Positions 26,250 through 35,792 of a stretch of 64,000 nucleotides of DNA are shown one piece after another; the first letter of the stretch is position 1, and each line of letters opens with the position of its first letter. The stretch lies in NCBI RefSeq assembly GCF_001936615.1, contig NZ_MLBF01000014.1, forward strand, positions 1 through 64,000. The letters run 5' to 3'. The notes below the pieces were generated by a model that saw only the letters and a program-made list of their open reading frames with translations, was not told the DNA's origin and made no database searches. This DNA comes from Desulfosporosinus metallidurans (lineage in GTDB: Bacteria > Bacillota > Desulfitobacteriia > Desulfitobacteriales > Desulfitobacteriaceae). The position numbers and the translations under genes are program-made.

Positions 26250-26471
26250 TCAGTAACTCACCTGCACTTCGTCCATTTCTGCATCAGCTGAGGGGATAGG
26301 TAATCCCTCGATCACCAATGCTTCGAGAAAACCCTCAATTGCCTCCTGAACATGTTCGAGTGCTTCTCTTCGATCGTCGCCCTGCGTGACGCAACCAGGA
26401 AGAGAGGGGACTGTAACCGTAAAGCCTCCACTTTCATTCTTCTCAAGAATCACCTTAAATCTTCTTTGCAT
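26250..26471 (-). CDS. hicB: HicB-type antitoxin beside a broken hicA
   Basis: A 73-residue HicB protein (FKVILEKNESGGFTVTVPSL, GCVTQGDDRREALEHV). AAGGGGG lies nine bases before the ATG. It is related to but clearly different from the HicB at 15.6 kb. Since its toxin has a stop codon, it is an orphan antitoxin inside the glycan locus. Confidence 0.87.
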   Translation of the reverse strand: MQRRFKVILEKNESGGFTVTVPSLPGCVTQGDDRREALEHVQEAIEGFLEALVIEGLPIPSADAEMDEVQVSY

Positions 26472-26528
26472 TCAGGAAAACCCCCTTAATGAATTTGACC
26501 TGAACTTATCCGACCTCTGACCTCTGGT

Positions 26529-27740
26529 TTACACCCCAAGCTCCCCAAGCCAACGCTGAATAATTTCTGACCAAGTATAGTTGCCTTGGACAAACTCTCG
26601 CCCTCTTCTACCCATCTCACGGCGATCAGGGTTCTCTTTCAAGGCGATAATGGCTCGCGCTAAATCTTCACTGTTCTCCGGCTCAACAACGACACCGCCC
26701 CCCGATGAGAGGACTAGTTCGGCTGCCTCACCTTCGCCAGAATAGATTACGGGGACCGCTGACCCGAGAGCAGGGAACATCTTCGAGGGCCGTGCCCCTT
26801 CAAAGAGCTTGTTTTTCTTCAAAGGAACAATACTTGCCGAGGACAAGGAGAAATATCTCGGCATTTCCTGAACCGGTTGAAAATCGACGAAGCAGACATT
26901 GGTTAATCCCTTTTCCTTCACAAGTGCTTCGAGCATCGGTTTTTCCGTACCGTCACCGACAAACAAAAATTGGAGGTTTTTTTCTTCTTTAAGTAGTTCC
27001 GCTGTCTGAATCACGGATTCAAGGCCCTGGGCATAGCCCATCGTACCGGCGTAGATCAGGACAAAGTCCTCTTCTTTAAAACCCAACTTTTGGGTCATCT
27101 CTTGATCTCGTTCCCGCGGTGCAAAAAGTTCGAGGTTCACCCCGTTAGGCAAAAAGGTCACTTTTTCCTTAGGCACGCCACGCTCAATTAAGGACGAGCG
27201 AATTCCTTCCGTTTGACAGGATATTTTCCATGCTTTGCGGTAAAGCAACTTCTCCAATCCCTCTGCTGCCTTAATCATCCATTGGCTGTTCACGAGTCCC
27301 AAAGCAACGGCTGATTCTGGCCAGAGATCCGAAATATTCATGATAATCCGTGTGTGATTGAACCACCCATAGACTAAGGCCGTGATTCCGAGAAAAAGCG
27401 GTGGGGATTCGAAAAACAAAATATCTTGCTTCCCTGCTTTGCTCAAGCCCCAGAAGGAGGAAAAGACAAAGGAAAAATAATTAAGCAAACGCTTCCAGAA
27501 ACGGCCTCTCTGCACGGGATAAATCCAGGTCCGCCAGACGGGTATCCCATCCACTTCATCCTTCATTCGCCAATGCCCACGATAGTTTGGCGGAATTACA
27601 CCACTCGGGTGGTTGGGGAACGCAGTGACAACCGTAACCTCGTGCCCGTTACGTTGCAGCCCCTTGGCAACTTCCTTGAGCCGAACCTGAGCAGCCCCGG
27701 ACTCCGGTGGAAAGTATTGTGTTAGCATTAATATGCGCAA
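26529..27740 (-). CDS. GT4-family glycosyltransferase
   Basis: A GT-B enzyme of about 403 residues with ILMLTQYFPPESGAAQVR at the N end (nucleotide-sugar GT4 with an N-terminal acceptor domain), LPNGVNLELFAPRE, and a C-terminal donor site (FEGARPSKMFPALGSAVPVI). It resembles WbuB/WcaI-like fucosamine or mannose transferases. I set the start at TTG 27740, which has AAAGGAG 11 bases upstream and gives the usual family N terminus; a longer frame to 27878 overlaps the FemAB gene. Confidence 0.87.
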   Translation of the reverse strand: MRILMLTQYFPPESGAAQVRLKEVAKGLQRNGHEVTVVTAFPNHPSGVIPPNYRGHWRMKDEVDGIPVWRTWIYPVQRGRFWKRLLNYFSFVFSSFWGLSKAGKQDILFFESPPLFLGITALVYGWFNHTRIIMNISDLWPESAVALGLVNSQWMIKAAEGLEKLLYRKAWKISCQTEGIRSSLIERGVPKEKVTFLPNGVNLELFAPRERDQEMTQKLGFKEEDFVLIYAGTMGYAQGLESVIQTAELLKEEKNLQFLFVGDGTEKPMLEALVKEKGLTNVCFVDFQPVQEMPRYFSLSSASIVPLKKNKLFEGARPSKMFPALGSAVPVIYSGEGEAAELVLSSGGGVVVEPENSEDLARAIIALKENPDRREMGRRGREFVQGNYTWSEIIQRWLGELGV

Positions 27741-27756
27741 ATTAGACCGCGCTCCT

Positions 27757-28761
27757 TTAAGATCGTTTAAGAAATTTCTTAATGGTTTCCCCGTGTTTAG
27801 CATAAACTGTACGGCCAACACGCGCCGCGATCGTCCGGTTGCGGTAAGCATAGAGGTAATTCCGCTCGATGCTCCCAAAACTCTTCTTGAATTTCGCGAT
27901 GCTCGGAATGTTAGCCCCTACCATATCGTAGAGTTGAATTCCCATGGCTTGGGCCCGTTTTAAGTATTCCCATTGCACGAGATTATTAGGTACGACTTTA
28001 TTGTACTCCCGATCGGAAACTCCGTCTAGGTAATAGCCGACATTCCGATCCCTCGGGAAAATCCCACCCGCAATTATTTTCCCTTCAAAACGAGCGAGCA
28101 AGACCACTAAATCCCCACTCGAATATAGGTTCTGCCAAAGGGCCGTGAAGTATTCTTTGCTGAAGGGGGGCTCCATTTCCTGACGACGATAAACCCCACA
28201 CGAAAGTTCATAATACGGCTCAAGCCATTCTTCCAAGGTCTGAGGTTCAATCACTTCGACTCCTGATTTTTCTGCTTTACGTACGGCATTGCGACAACGG
28301 ACTTCAAGCCCAGACCAGAGGGAAGTCTCATCCGTGGGGATCGGTAATTCCAAGGTGATTAGCTCCTCAACAGTATAACCATTTTGTTCGAAAGTGTCTT
28401 TTTCGGCCAAAGTAGGAAGACTCATTTCGAGATAATCAATGTGTTGTTCTGCGGCATACCCCTCGAGAGCAGCAAGGACTTCAGTCAAGGAGACGGCACC
28501 TAATGGTCCGCAGTGAGGGGTTGCCGCACCGGAAAGTGGACTCCCTGCCAATTTCAAAAGGCTCATTTTCCGCTCGATCAAAGGCAACAGGCCCTTAAGA
28601 ACCCCCTCGTCGTCAAACAGACCCAAGCGGTTAACCCGCAAACCGAATCCTGTTTCAATAATATCTTGCCATTCCCAACGATGAAAGAGAGACCCTTGAG
28701 TCGTCCCCTTTAAATAGTCTTGCCATGCAGCGCGCTCGATGGATCGTAATTTTAAACCCAC
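27757..28761 (-). CDS. FemAB-like peptidyl/acyl transferase
   Basis: A 334-residue double-GNAT protein of the FemAB type (SLFHRWEWQDIIE; GLLPLIERKMSLLKLAGSPLSG; CRNAVRKAEKSGVEV; the C-terminal DMVGANIPSIAKFKKSFG). Members move amino acids from tRNA or acyl groups onto cell-wall or glycan substrates. Its start overlaps the upstream polymerase gene by ten bases, so it belongs to the glycan operon and more likely modifies a sugar than the peptidoglycan bridge. Confidence 0.8.
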   Translation of the reverse strand: MGLKLRSIERAAWQDYLKGTTQGSLFHRWEWQDIIETGFGLRVNRLGLFDDEGVLKGLLPLIERKMSLLKLAGSPLSGAATPHCGPLGAVSLTEVLAALEGYAAEQHIDYLEMSLPTLAEKDTFEQNGYTVEELITLELPIPTDETSLWSGLEVRCRNAVRKAEKSGVEVIEPQTLEEWLEPYYELSCGVYRRQEMEPPFSKEYFTALWQNLYSSGDLVVLLARFEGKIIAGGIFPRDRNVGYYLDGVSDREYNKVVPNNLVQWEYLKRAQAMGIQLYDMVGANIPSIAKFKKSFGSIERNYLYAYRNRTIAARVGRTVYAKHGETIKKFLKRS

Positions 28762-30185
28762 GTCGTTTTCTCACTCCCTACCTCACCCAACAAGCAAAGC
28801 ATCATTCCCATGCTAATCCAGATTATCGGATCTTCAAAAAAACGCGCTTCGGCTTGTGAGCTGATAAAAACTGTCGTAATCCATAAAAAGTAACCCACCC
28901 CGGGAATATACCGCTCGAGGCTGTTTCTGTTAAAGAAAACTTGGCTGGCGCCAAGCCTTGGCGAAGGCGGCTGCCTAGTTGCACTTATGCTTGGAAAGTA
29001 TATAACGGAGTTTATACTTTCTGACTGTACAAGCATACCGTTGCGCAAATGTCTAAGCACTCGAACTAAGGCCAACCAAACCCAAGCTAGTGCCGCCAAT
29101 CCCATTAGGCCAAGTTCTGCTGCAATTGTTAGAATCGTTGTATGCGAAAGGGTTACCCCTTCAACATCCGGAATCACGGTTTTCATGCTTATGTAATGGG
29201 TTAAAAACATCTGCTGAAATCCGCCCAATCCGACCCCAAAAATAGGATGATCTCTAAACATCGCCCAAGCCACTTTCCATAAATATTGCCGCTGGGCATC
29301 TAAAGCGCCAAACCCTTCTCGAAACGTGAGCAAACGCTGCCAAATGGTCGGACGCGAGGCCACAATTACAGCCCCGATCAGTCCCAAAACTCCAATCGGC
29401 TGGATTATCTGTTTGCGTGGAATAAGAATAACCATCAGCATGAGGACGACAACCAAGGTTACGACCCCACTGCGTGAGAGCGTAATGGCCAGCGCCCCAA
29501 GCAATCCTAAGAGCGACCCAAAATACACAAGCCGTTTCCATGGTAAGGTGTTAAAAAATTGAAGAACCAAATTTGCCACAATCGCTAAAACAAGGTAGCG
29601 AGCAAAAATATTGGGATCCACAAAGGTTGCATTGACTCGGGCGATCATGCCCTCAGCCAAGTATCCTCGCCAGATAAACTGGCGTGTCATTCCTTCATAG
29701 AGCGCAAGTGGGACCAAAGCAACTCCGACCCAATGGACAACATGGAAAGGGAGGAAGGTATGTTTACGCTCTGCCAGTAGGCAGATCCCGAGATAGAGCA
29801 AAAATAACGTGAGCAAGCGAGCAACTTCCACTGCAGTCTTACCTCGCCCTATAGAATAGAGGAGACTTACAGCTCCTACTGCAATATAAATCATGAGGGC
29901 TCGAGTTAAAAAGTGACTTAAAATTCCTTTCAGGACCTGACGTTTCTCAGGTTCAAGCCAGAGACGCCAAAGTGCGGCTCCGATAACCCCGACAGTGAAG
30001 AGACGTGCAAGACTACCAAGCTGTGAGCCAAGTGGTCCCAAAGCCGGAAACCAGTTAATAGAGATATCAAAGGCGACCGCCCCTGCCAGCAGCGAAGGTA
30101 AGATAGCTGGTCTTTTCCAGCCATAATAGATCACCGTTCCAACGCAGAGAAGGAAAAAAACCCACTTTGCGAGTATAAGCCCCAT
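28752..30185 (-). CDS. O-antigen ligase/polymerase (Wzy_C type), copy A
   Basis: A 477-residue membrane protein with about ten to twelve helices and a Wzy_C-like central part (RVNATFVDPNIFARYLVLAI; LSRSGVVTLVVVL; GVGLGGFQQMFL). It should polymerise or ligate lipid-linked repeats on the outer face of the membrane. Residues about 386-418 are odd: this hydrophilic Ser/Pro-rich stretch is encoded by a repeat element (28931-29026) also found between genes at 51.8 kb. It ends next to the FemAB gene and starts two bases after the deacetylase-like gene. Confidence 0.83.
   Translation of the reverse strand: MGLILAKWVFFLLCVGTVIYYGWKRPAILPSLLAGAVAFDISINWFPALGPLGSQLGSLARLFTVGVIGAALWRLWLEPEKRQVLKGILSHFLTRALMIYIAVGAVSLLYSIGRGKTAVEVARLLTLFLLYLGICLLAERKHTFLPFHVVHWVGVALVPLALYEGMTRQFIWRGYLAEGMIARVNATFVDPNIFARYLVLAIVANLVLQFFNTLPWKRLVYFGSLLGLLGALAITLSRSGVVTLVVVLMLMVILIPRKQIIQPIGVLGLIGAVIVASRPTIWQRLLTFREGFGALDAQRQYLWKVAWAMFRDHPIFGVGLGGFQQMFLTHYISMKTVIPDVEGVTLSHTTILTIAAELGLMGLAALAWVWLALVRVLRHLRNGMLVQSESINSVIYFPSISATRQPPSPRLGASQVFFNRNSLERYIPGVGYFLWITTVFISSQAEARFFEDPIIWISMGMMLCLLGEVGSEKTTWV
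28931..29026. repeat. Short repeat element inserted in frame in a polymerase gene
   Basis: Begins TAAAGAAAACTTGGC and ends TTTATACTTTCTGA, the same ends as the element at 51831-51969. It holds arms AAAGTATA/TATACTTT and CTTGGC/GCCAAG. Its length of about 96 bases, a multiple of three, and lack of a stop keep the frame open. Confidence 0.75.
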
Positions 30186-30186
30186 C

Positions 30187-31881
30187 TCAACCCTCTCCTT
30201 CCACTTCTAGTGTAACCAGGGCTTGGACTGGAAAATCAAGATAACCCTCTCCAACCTCGTAGGGCACGGAAACCGCCAAAACCCTTCTAGGATCGATATA
30301 CAAGCGAACCCGCACGGGCGGGATCTGCAAGGACGTTGGCGGAATTAAATCTTGGTCTGAAATGACACACCTAACTTGCCAGTGTGTCCCTTCAATAGAC
30401 AAGTCAACCTCGCACTTGCGCCTTAAGTTGAACCAACGTAAGACATCCCGTGGCACTGCAATCCAAGCGCCGTCCGTCTTTCCTTGGTCTATCAGACGTT
30501 CATACACTTCTCCCCAAAAACGAGGAGCGGTGAAACTCTGATTATGCCACAATAAACTCACGGCGCCACCAAAGCGCTTGGCCCAAGCCAAGATAGGTTT
30601 TGCTTTATTGAAAGCATCTTCCCGATTTAAGTCCAGGTATTCCTCCCCCATGAGGGCCCCATCTTGAATATGTAGTGGTAGCTCCCAAAGGGTTTGACAA
30701 TTTAAGGGATGATAGGGTTGAAGCGTTCCTGCCCGAAAACCGACGACTTCATTATATCCGAATGTCGCATCATATAGAAATCCACCTTCTTCTAAGGCCT
30801 TAAAGGAGTCTGGCGACTGAAAGTAAAGCCAGTGCATGCGTACCCCGATTTCATTTTGCCCGGTCAGCTGAGAAATCCGGTCGTGTTCGGCTTGCGCTGC
30901 TTGAACATCATGCCAAGCATCAATTCCATGTACCCCAGCTTCCCAACCGCCGTCTTCCAAGGTATCAAGCAAGGCCTGATGCTTTGTCACGTCATAAAAG
31001 GAGGCACGGTTGGCGGGGGCGCTTTCTCTTGCCTGATCATAAGCGTCATTTTTCGGATTACCACTATCGTTATCATTATCTTTAAACAGCTTTAAGGTTT
31101 CGGGAAGAATGCCCGCTTTCCCCGGCATAGGCATAAAATAAAGACTTGAGCGAACTCCAAGGCGTTTTTCCAGTGCAAGCAGCATAGGCAGAGCCCGCTG
31201 CCAGACATCTTGCCCCATACCAGCTTTCGCGGTCCACGTCCTCACCATTTCCCAAAGAGTGCGGGAGAATTCTAAGGTCTGAACCTTTCTGGCCCGCCAA
31301 CGTTTCCAATTCAAAACAGAGCTGCGATAGAAGTACCCTAAAAACGTGCGCGCAATCGGCATTTCCTTGAGGCTTAAGATATCGATATCATGGGTTAATG
31401 TCATGGCATAAGAATAACCCCAAGGGATAGGCGGAAGTTCTATGTAATTTCTGACTTCCCGGCGCAGTACCTTGCGTAGTTCTTCAAGCATGAGATCGAG
31501 GCTAGGCTCACTGACGTTCTTTTCCGTATAGTCTCGACCCTCCATCAAAAGCCGAGTCCCCTCTTGCCCCAGATGAAAAGGCAGCGTCTTCAGTCGTAGG
31601 TCTGGGTTTTCCCCGCTAACCGGTCCACAGACCAAGATCAGAGGTTTATCCTCATGTGGCCGTCCTGAGTCAGAGTCTGAGTAGCTCAGCGTAAGCTCAG
31701 TTAAGCGCGCGAGTGAAATTCCATCGACCAAAATTACATCGAAGTCTGAAGACATTTCATCGTCAGAATTCCCACTCCAAGCAATTCCCAAAAGGCCCGC
31801 AATCTCCCGGTAAACTCCCTCTAACTCTGCGGAGACGAAAAAGCCAATCCGACGTTTCTCACCGTGTTGTGCTTCGCTCAC
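30187..31881 (-). CDS. Large polysaccharide-deacetylase-like protein
   Basis: A 564-residue protein with a DUF7033-like N-terminal region (about 1-150), then a NodB-like domain. Visible features are AMTLTHDIDIL (metal Asp pair), GVHGIDAWHD, VRMHWLYFQSPDSF and VSLLWHNQSF, followed by a beta-rich C-terminal part. No signal peptide is seen. It may deacetylate a nucleotide sugar or lipid-linked glycan. The GTG start overlaps the epimerase stop by four bases (GTGA), so the two are coupled. Confidence 0.75.
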   Translation of the reverse strand: MSEAQHGEKRRIGFFVSAELEGVYREIAGLLGIAWSGNSDDEMSSDFDVILVDGISLARLTELTLSYSDSDSGRPHEDKPLILVCGPVSGENPDLRLKTLPFHLGQEGTRLLMEGRDYTEKNVSEPSLDLMLEELRKVLRREVRNYIELPPIPWGYSYAMTLTHDIDILSLKEMPIARTFLGYFYRSSVLNWKRWRARKVQTLEFSRTLWEMVRTWTAKAGMGQDVWQRALPMLLALEKRLGVRSSLYFMPMPGKAGILPETLKLFKDNDNDSGNPKNDAYDQARESAPANRASFYDVTKHQALLDTLEDGGWEAGVHGIDAWHDVQAAQAEHDRISQLTGQNEIGVRMHWLYFQSPDSFKALEEGGFLYDATFGYNEVVGFRAGTLQPYHPLNCQTLWELPLHIQDGALMGEEYLDLNREDAFNKAKPILAWAKRFGGAVSLLWHNQSFTAPRFWGEVYERLIDQGKTDGAWIAVPRDVLRWFNLRRKCEVDLSIEGTHWQVRCVISDQDLIPPTSLQIPPVRVRLYIDPRRVLAVSVPYEVGEGYLDFPVQALVTLEVEGEG

Positions 31882-32972
31882 GTACCTAGCCTTCTTTTCT
31901 GTTCGATGGCAGTTACGATCTCTTCACTAGCCCGACCATTTCCATAGAGATTTTCCTGATAAGGTGGCAAGGAGTTTTGGCGATAGCGGGCGACGGCGGC
32001 AACGATTGCTTCTGTTTTCGCGCCTGTCAAGGTATTCCAACCCGTATGTACGGTCTCGACCCACTCGGTTTCATCTCTCAGGGTCACACAGGGCACCCGC
32101 CAAAGGTACGCTTCTTTCTGCACGCCGCCGGAGTCTGTCAAGATAAGTTCAGCACCTTTTTCCAAAAGAATCATTTCCAAATAGCCCACAGGCTCAATCA
32201 CTTCAACATTTCCCGGAATCGTGATTTTCCGATCTAGGAGGAATTTTTTAGTTCGGGGATGAAGGGGAAGAACGATCTGCCCATCAATTTGAGCGAAGGA
32301 GTTAATAATTCCTTCCAAACGGCTGGGGTTATCCGTATTTTCCGCTCGGTGAACGGTGGCCAAGAGATACGACTTCTTCTTATACCGAAGGTTCTCCGAG
32401 ATGGTTCGTTCTTCCGCCGGTTGACGCTCCTCTACCCGCCGGGCATGGTAGTAAAGGGCATCAGCCATGACATCCCCCGTACGGACCACTCCTTCAGTCA
32501 GGCCCTCCTGACTAAGGTTTTTCACAGCCTGATCCGTCGGACAAAACAATAAGGTAGAGAGATGATCCGTTAAGACGCGATTTACTTCTTCTGGCATCTG
32601 ACGGTTATAACTCCGCAACCCCGCTTCGACATGAGCGATCGGAATGTGGAGCTTGGCTGCGGCCAACGCCCCTGCCAAAGTAGAGTTCGTATCCCCATAG
32701 ACGAGAACCCAGTCGGGTTTTTCCTTGAGGAGCACCTCTTCAACACCCGTTAGCATCTCTCCAGTTTGTGCTCCATGTTGCTTTGAGCCCACTCCCAAAA
32801 AATAGTCTGGTTTGGGGATCCCTAATTCTTCGAAAAATACATCCGACATCTGGTAATCATAATGCTGACCCGTATGCACAATTTTCTCCTCATGGTTTTT
32901 TCTGAGAGCTTCTGAAAGAGGAGCGGCTTTAATAAATTGGGGCCTAGCGCCCAGTACAGTCACTATTTTCAT
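31878..32972 (-). CDS. UDP-N-acetylglucosamine 2-epimerase family, possibly WbpI type
   Basis: A 364-residue GT-B-fold epimerase (VLGARPQFIKAAPL; TGQHYDYQMSDVFF; VYGDTNSTLAGALAA; HVEAGLRSYNR; TDSGGVQKEAY). It inverts C2 of UDP-GlcNAc or of UDP-GlcNAc3NAcA. Since genes for the other four steps of the UDP-ManNAc3NAcA route are in the same locus, the WbpI role is likely, but WecB/MnaA cannot be told apart from it by eye. Confidence 0.93.
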   Translation of the reverse strand: MKIVTVLGARPQFIKAAPLSEALRKNHEEKIVHTGQHYDYQMSDVFFEELGIPKPDYFLGVGSKQHGAQTGEMLTGVEEVLLKEKPDWVLVYGDTNSTLAGALAAAKLHIPIAHVEAGLRSYNRQMPEEVNRVLTDHLSTLLFCPTDQAVKNLSQEGLTEGVVRTGDVMADALYYHARRVEERQPAEERTISENLRYKKKSYLLATVHRAENTDNPSRLEGIINSFAQIDGQIVLPLHPRTKKFLLDRKITIPGNVEVIEPVGYLEMILLEKGAELILTDSGGVQKEAYLWRVPCVTLRDETEWVETVHTGWNTLTGAKTEAIVAAVARYRQNSLPPYQENLYGNGRASEEIVTAIEQKRRLGT

Positions 32973-33116
32973 TTGAAAAACTCCTTGCCTTCCTAATATC
33001 CAGCGAACATCTTCCTATTTGTTCTCAATTTATTTTTTAACCTGTTCTCAATTTGTCTTAATTTGTTCTTATACGTTTTACTCGATCACTGTAAGCTTCA
33101 ACGCTTAATTATTATC

Positions 33117-34544
33117 CTAACTCCTTGTTTTAAAGCGAAGAGTTCCTTGGCGCAAAACATACCCACCAATGCGTTTAAAATCGTCATCTAGGGCAATCAA
33201 GATAACGAGGTAAAGGATCCCCGCAATACCCGCAGAGACCAGCGGATGAAAATGGCGCAAGAAATAAGCTGCAAGGGCCATGACTATGGCAGCGAAAACG
33301 ATGACAGGAAGTTGCCGCCAAGTTTGGACTTTATAAACTTGCCGCCGCACGATCCAGTAGTACATGACAAACACGAATAGTTCAGTGATAAGGGTCGCCA
33401 CACTCGCCCCATAAATTCCATAACGAGGTATGGCATATAAATTGATGGCTATATTTAATAAAGCGGCACTTCCCTGAATCCAGGCCCGGGTCCATTGCCG
33501 ATTTGTCGTTGTCAATACATCTCCTAGGGAGAAACTCAAGCATTCCAAGGCAAAAAACCAGCTTAAAATCATCATGATCGGGATTGATTGTGGAAAACGA
33601 TTGTTGTAAAGCCACGTCAGCAGAGGATCGGCTAACACAAATAATAGGACACTGCCAGGAATCCCGACAGCACTCAGGACTTTGAAGATTTTTTCTATGG
33701 TACCACGATGTTTCTCCTGACTCTCCACTCCGAGCTGGAATAAGATTGGATAAAGCACACTTGTCAAAATTCCAGGAATAAATAAGAGAATGGAAATTAA
33801 GCGATAAGCTGCCGAATAGATTCCTACTTCTAAGGGAGGGCGCATCAGGGAAAGCATGAACATGTCAATCTGGAAATAGACATACAAAAAGATGACTGCA
33901 ATCCCGTAGGGCAGTCCCCGTTTGATCATCTTGATTAGATGGCGTAGATTATATTCCAGGCGGAGGTCACGCCGTATGTGGACATAGAGCATGAACGAAA
34001 TCAGAACTGCCGTCACGCATTGGGAAACGGAGATCATCACCACATTGCCTTTCATAAGCACAACCAGGATTGTCAGTGCCCCAATGAGAAAGGTGGACAG
34101 GAACTGATATACAGCGGCGTAATACATTTGTTGTTTGGCCTGAAAATAATTATAAACCGTGCTGTCTAGAGCATTTAACCCACTGGCCAGTCCAAAAACG
34201 ATGATCATGCTCCGAATCGACTGACTATAACTTGAGGGCATTAAAACCAGCATAAGTGCGTAGATGGCCAGAGAGGAGAACACCTTAAATAAAAGGGTAT
34301 TCCCTAAATAAAGCGGTAAAACTCCTTCATCTCGAGACCCCTCTTGGACCATGTAATTACTCAAACCAAAATCCGCAAAGAGGATAAACGTACTGACAAA
34401 AGCGAGGGCTACGTTGTATTCTCCATACGTTTCCGGTCCTAAGTACCGAGCGACCGAGATTCCCACAACAGCGGCAATCGCTTTGGAAAGCACACTGGCT
34501 ACGCTTAAGGCGGCAGCATTCTTAAGGACTAAACGAAGCTCCAC
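33117..34544 (-). CDS. Wzx-type polysaccharide flippase
   Basis: A 475-residue MOP-superfamily membrane protein with about 12-14 helices (NAAALSVASVLSKAIAAVVG; RYLGPETYGEYNVAL; GIYGASVATLITELFVF). It moves undecaprenyl-linked repeat units across the membrane. The 144-base gap before the epimerase gene (32973-33116) has TTGTTCTNAATTTGTTCT-like direct repeats but no gene. Confidence 0.9.
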   Translation of the reverse strand: MELRLVLKNAAALSVASVLSKAIAAVVGISVARYLGPETYGEYNVALAFVSTFILFADFGLSNYMVQEGSRDEGVLPLYLGNTLLFKVFSSLAIYALMLVLMPSSYSQSIRSMIIVFGLASGLNALDSTVYNYFQAKQQMYYAAVYQFLSTFLIGALTILVVLMKGNVVMISVSQCVTAVLISFMLYVHIRRDLRLEYNLRHLIKMIKRGLPYGIAVIFLYVYFQIDMFMLSLMRPPLEVGIYSAAYRLISILLFIPGILTSVLYPILFQLGVESQEKHRGTIEKIFKVLSAVGIPGSVLLFVLADPLLTWLYNNRFPQSIPIMMILSWFFALECLSFSLGDVLTTTNRQWTRAWIQGSAALLNIAINLYAIPRYGIYGASVATLITELFVFVMYYWIVRRQVYKVQTWRQLPVIVFAAIVMALAAYFLRHFHPLVSAGIAGILYLVILIALDDDFKRIGGYVLRQGTLRFKTRS

Positions 34545-34590
34545 TGGGGTTCTCCTTTCTAACTCTGCCCTGAATAGTGTTTTTCAGTCA

Positions 34591-35784
34591 TTAATCTGTG
34601 TAACCTGACATGATTACCTCCTGATAGACTTCTAGCGTCTTCTGGGCGTTGTACTGCCAGGTAAATTTATGGGTGACGAGTTCTTTCCCTCGGACCCCCA
34701 TTTCCTTCGCGCGATCAGGATGTCTGAAGAGCTCCTGAATCCCCTTAGCGATGGCGTCGACATCCTTAAGCGGAACAGCGATACCAACGTCTTCCTGATC
34801 AAGAATCTCGGCGATTCCTTCACCGCTCGTGCCTATAATGGGCTTACCGTGAGCCATTGCCTCTAAATACACGACTCCAAAGGCTTCCTTCCAACTCGGC
34901 AAGACAAATACCTCACACTTAGCCATTTCACGCATGGCATCGTGATGGGGTAAGCTTCCCAAGAACACGACATACTCTCTTAAGCCTAACTCTATAGTAA
35001 GCGCCTCCAACGCTTGCCGTTCCGTCCCGTCCCCCACGATTCGGTATTCTAGGTCGGGAAATTCGCGGATAAGTTCGGGGAGCGCCTTTATAACCACAGC
35101 ATGCCCTTTATCTGGGCGTAAGAACCCAACCGTCAGGAGACGCCGACGGGATGTCTTATGTTCAAGCTCTTGAACCACGTCGTTCAAATCCACGCCGTTA
35201 TAAATAACCTTATACTTGGCCAGCTGATCCGCCCAAGTTTCCAGGCCGTACTGTTTTTTAAGCTTCTCGCTTACCAAGATAACTCCCGAGGCACCTTTAA
35301 GGGTTGCCCGGACGCTCTCGGCACAGGTGCGACTGCGGTTCAGCGTGTACGCAAAATCCTGACCATGAATTGTAACCACCACTGGAATGTTGTACTTCAG
35401 GCCAAATTTCAAAGCCGCTGCTCCATCTGGATGAGCGACGTGGGCGTGGATAAGATCAACCCCTCGGGCGATTTGTTCTGTGAAAACCTTTTCTATCCCG
35501 TGAGCATAGGTTTGAGGGTAGTATTCAAAAAAGAGGGAGCGGGGAAATTCGAGAACCCGTGGATGAAAGACTGGAAACCCATCCGGGTGTTCTTCTAGAG
35601 GAACCGAGGGGTAGCCACCCCATTTTCCTCGTCCAGCCATGAAGCCTGGGACCCAAGGAACTGGAGCGACGACGGTCACTTCTACGCCAAGTTTTGCTAA
35701 AGCGACAGCCTGTTGGCGGACGAAGATCCCACCTAAGGGAGAAACTTCATTTGGATACATATGAGAAAGTATTAAAACACGCAT
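34591..35784 (-). CDS. GT4-family glycosyltransferase
   Basis: A 397-residue GT-B enzyme. The N-terminal domain has LILSHMYPNEVSPLGGIFVR and IHAHVAHPDGAAAL. The C-terminal donor site has VGFLRPDKGH and the E-x7-E stretch PSWKEAFGVVYLEAMAHG. It adds a sugar to the lipid-linked glycan. It starts eight bases after the next GT4 gene, so the two are likely translated together. Confidence 0.88.
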   Translation of the reverse strand: MRVLILSHMYPNEVSPLGGIFVRQQAVALAKLGVEVTVVAPVPWVPGFMAGRGKWGGYPSVPLEEHPDGFPVFHPRVLEFPRSLFFEYYPQTYAHGIEKVFTEQIARGVDLIHAHVAHPDGAAALKFGLKYNIPVVVTIHGQDFAYTLNRSRTCAESVRATLKGASGVILVSEKLKKQYGLETWADQLAKYKVIYNGVDLNDVVQELEHKTSRRRLLTVGFLRPDKGHAVVIKALPELIREFPDLEYRIVGDGTERQALEALTIELGLREYVVFLGSLPHHDAMREMAKCEVFVLPSWKEAFGVVYLEAMAHGKPIIGTSGEGIAEILDQEDVGIAVPLKDVDAIAKGIQELFRHPDRAKEMGVRGKELVTHKFTWQYNAQKTLEVYQEVIMSGYTD

Positions 35785-35792
35785 CGTTTGGC

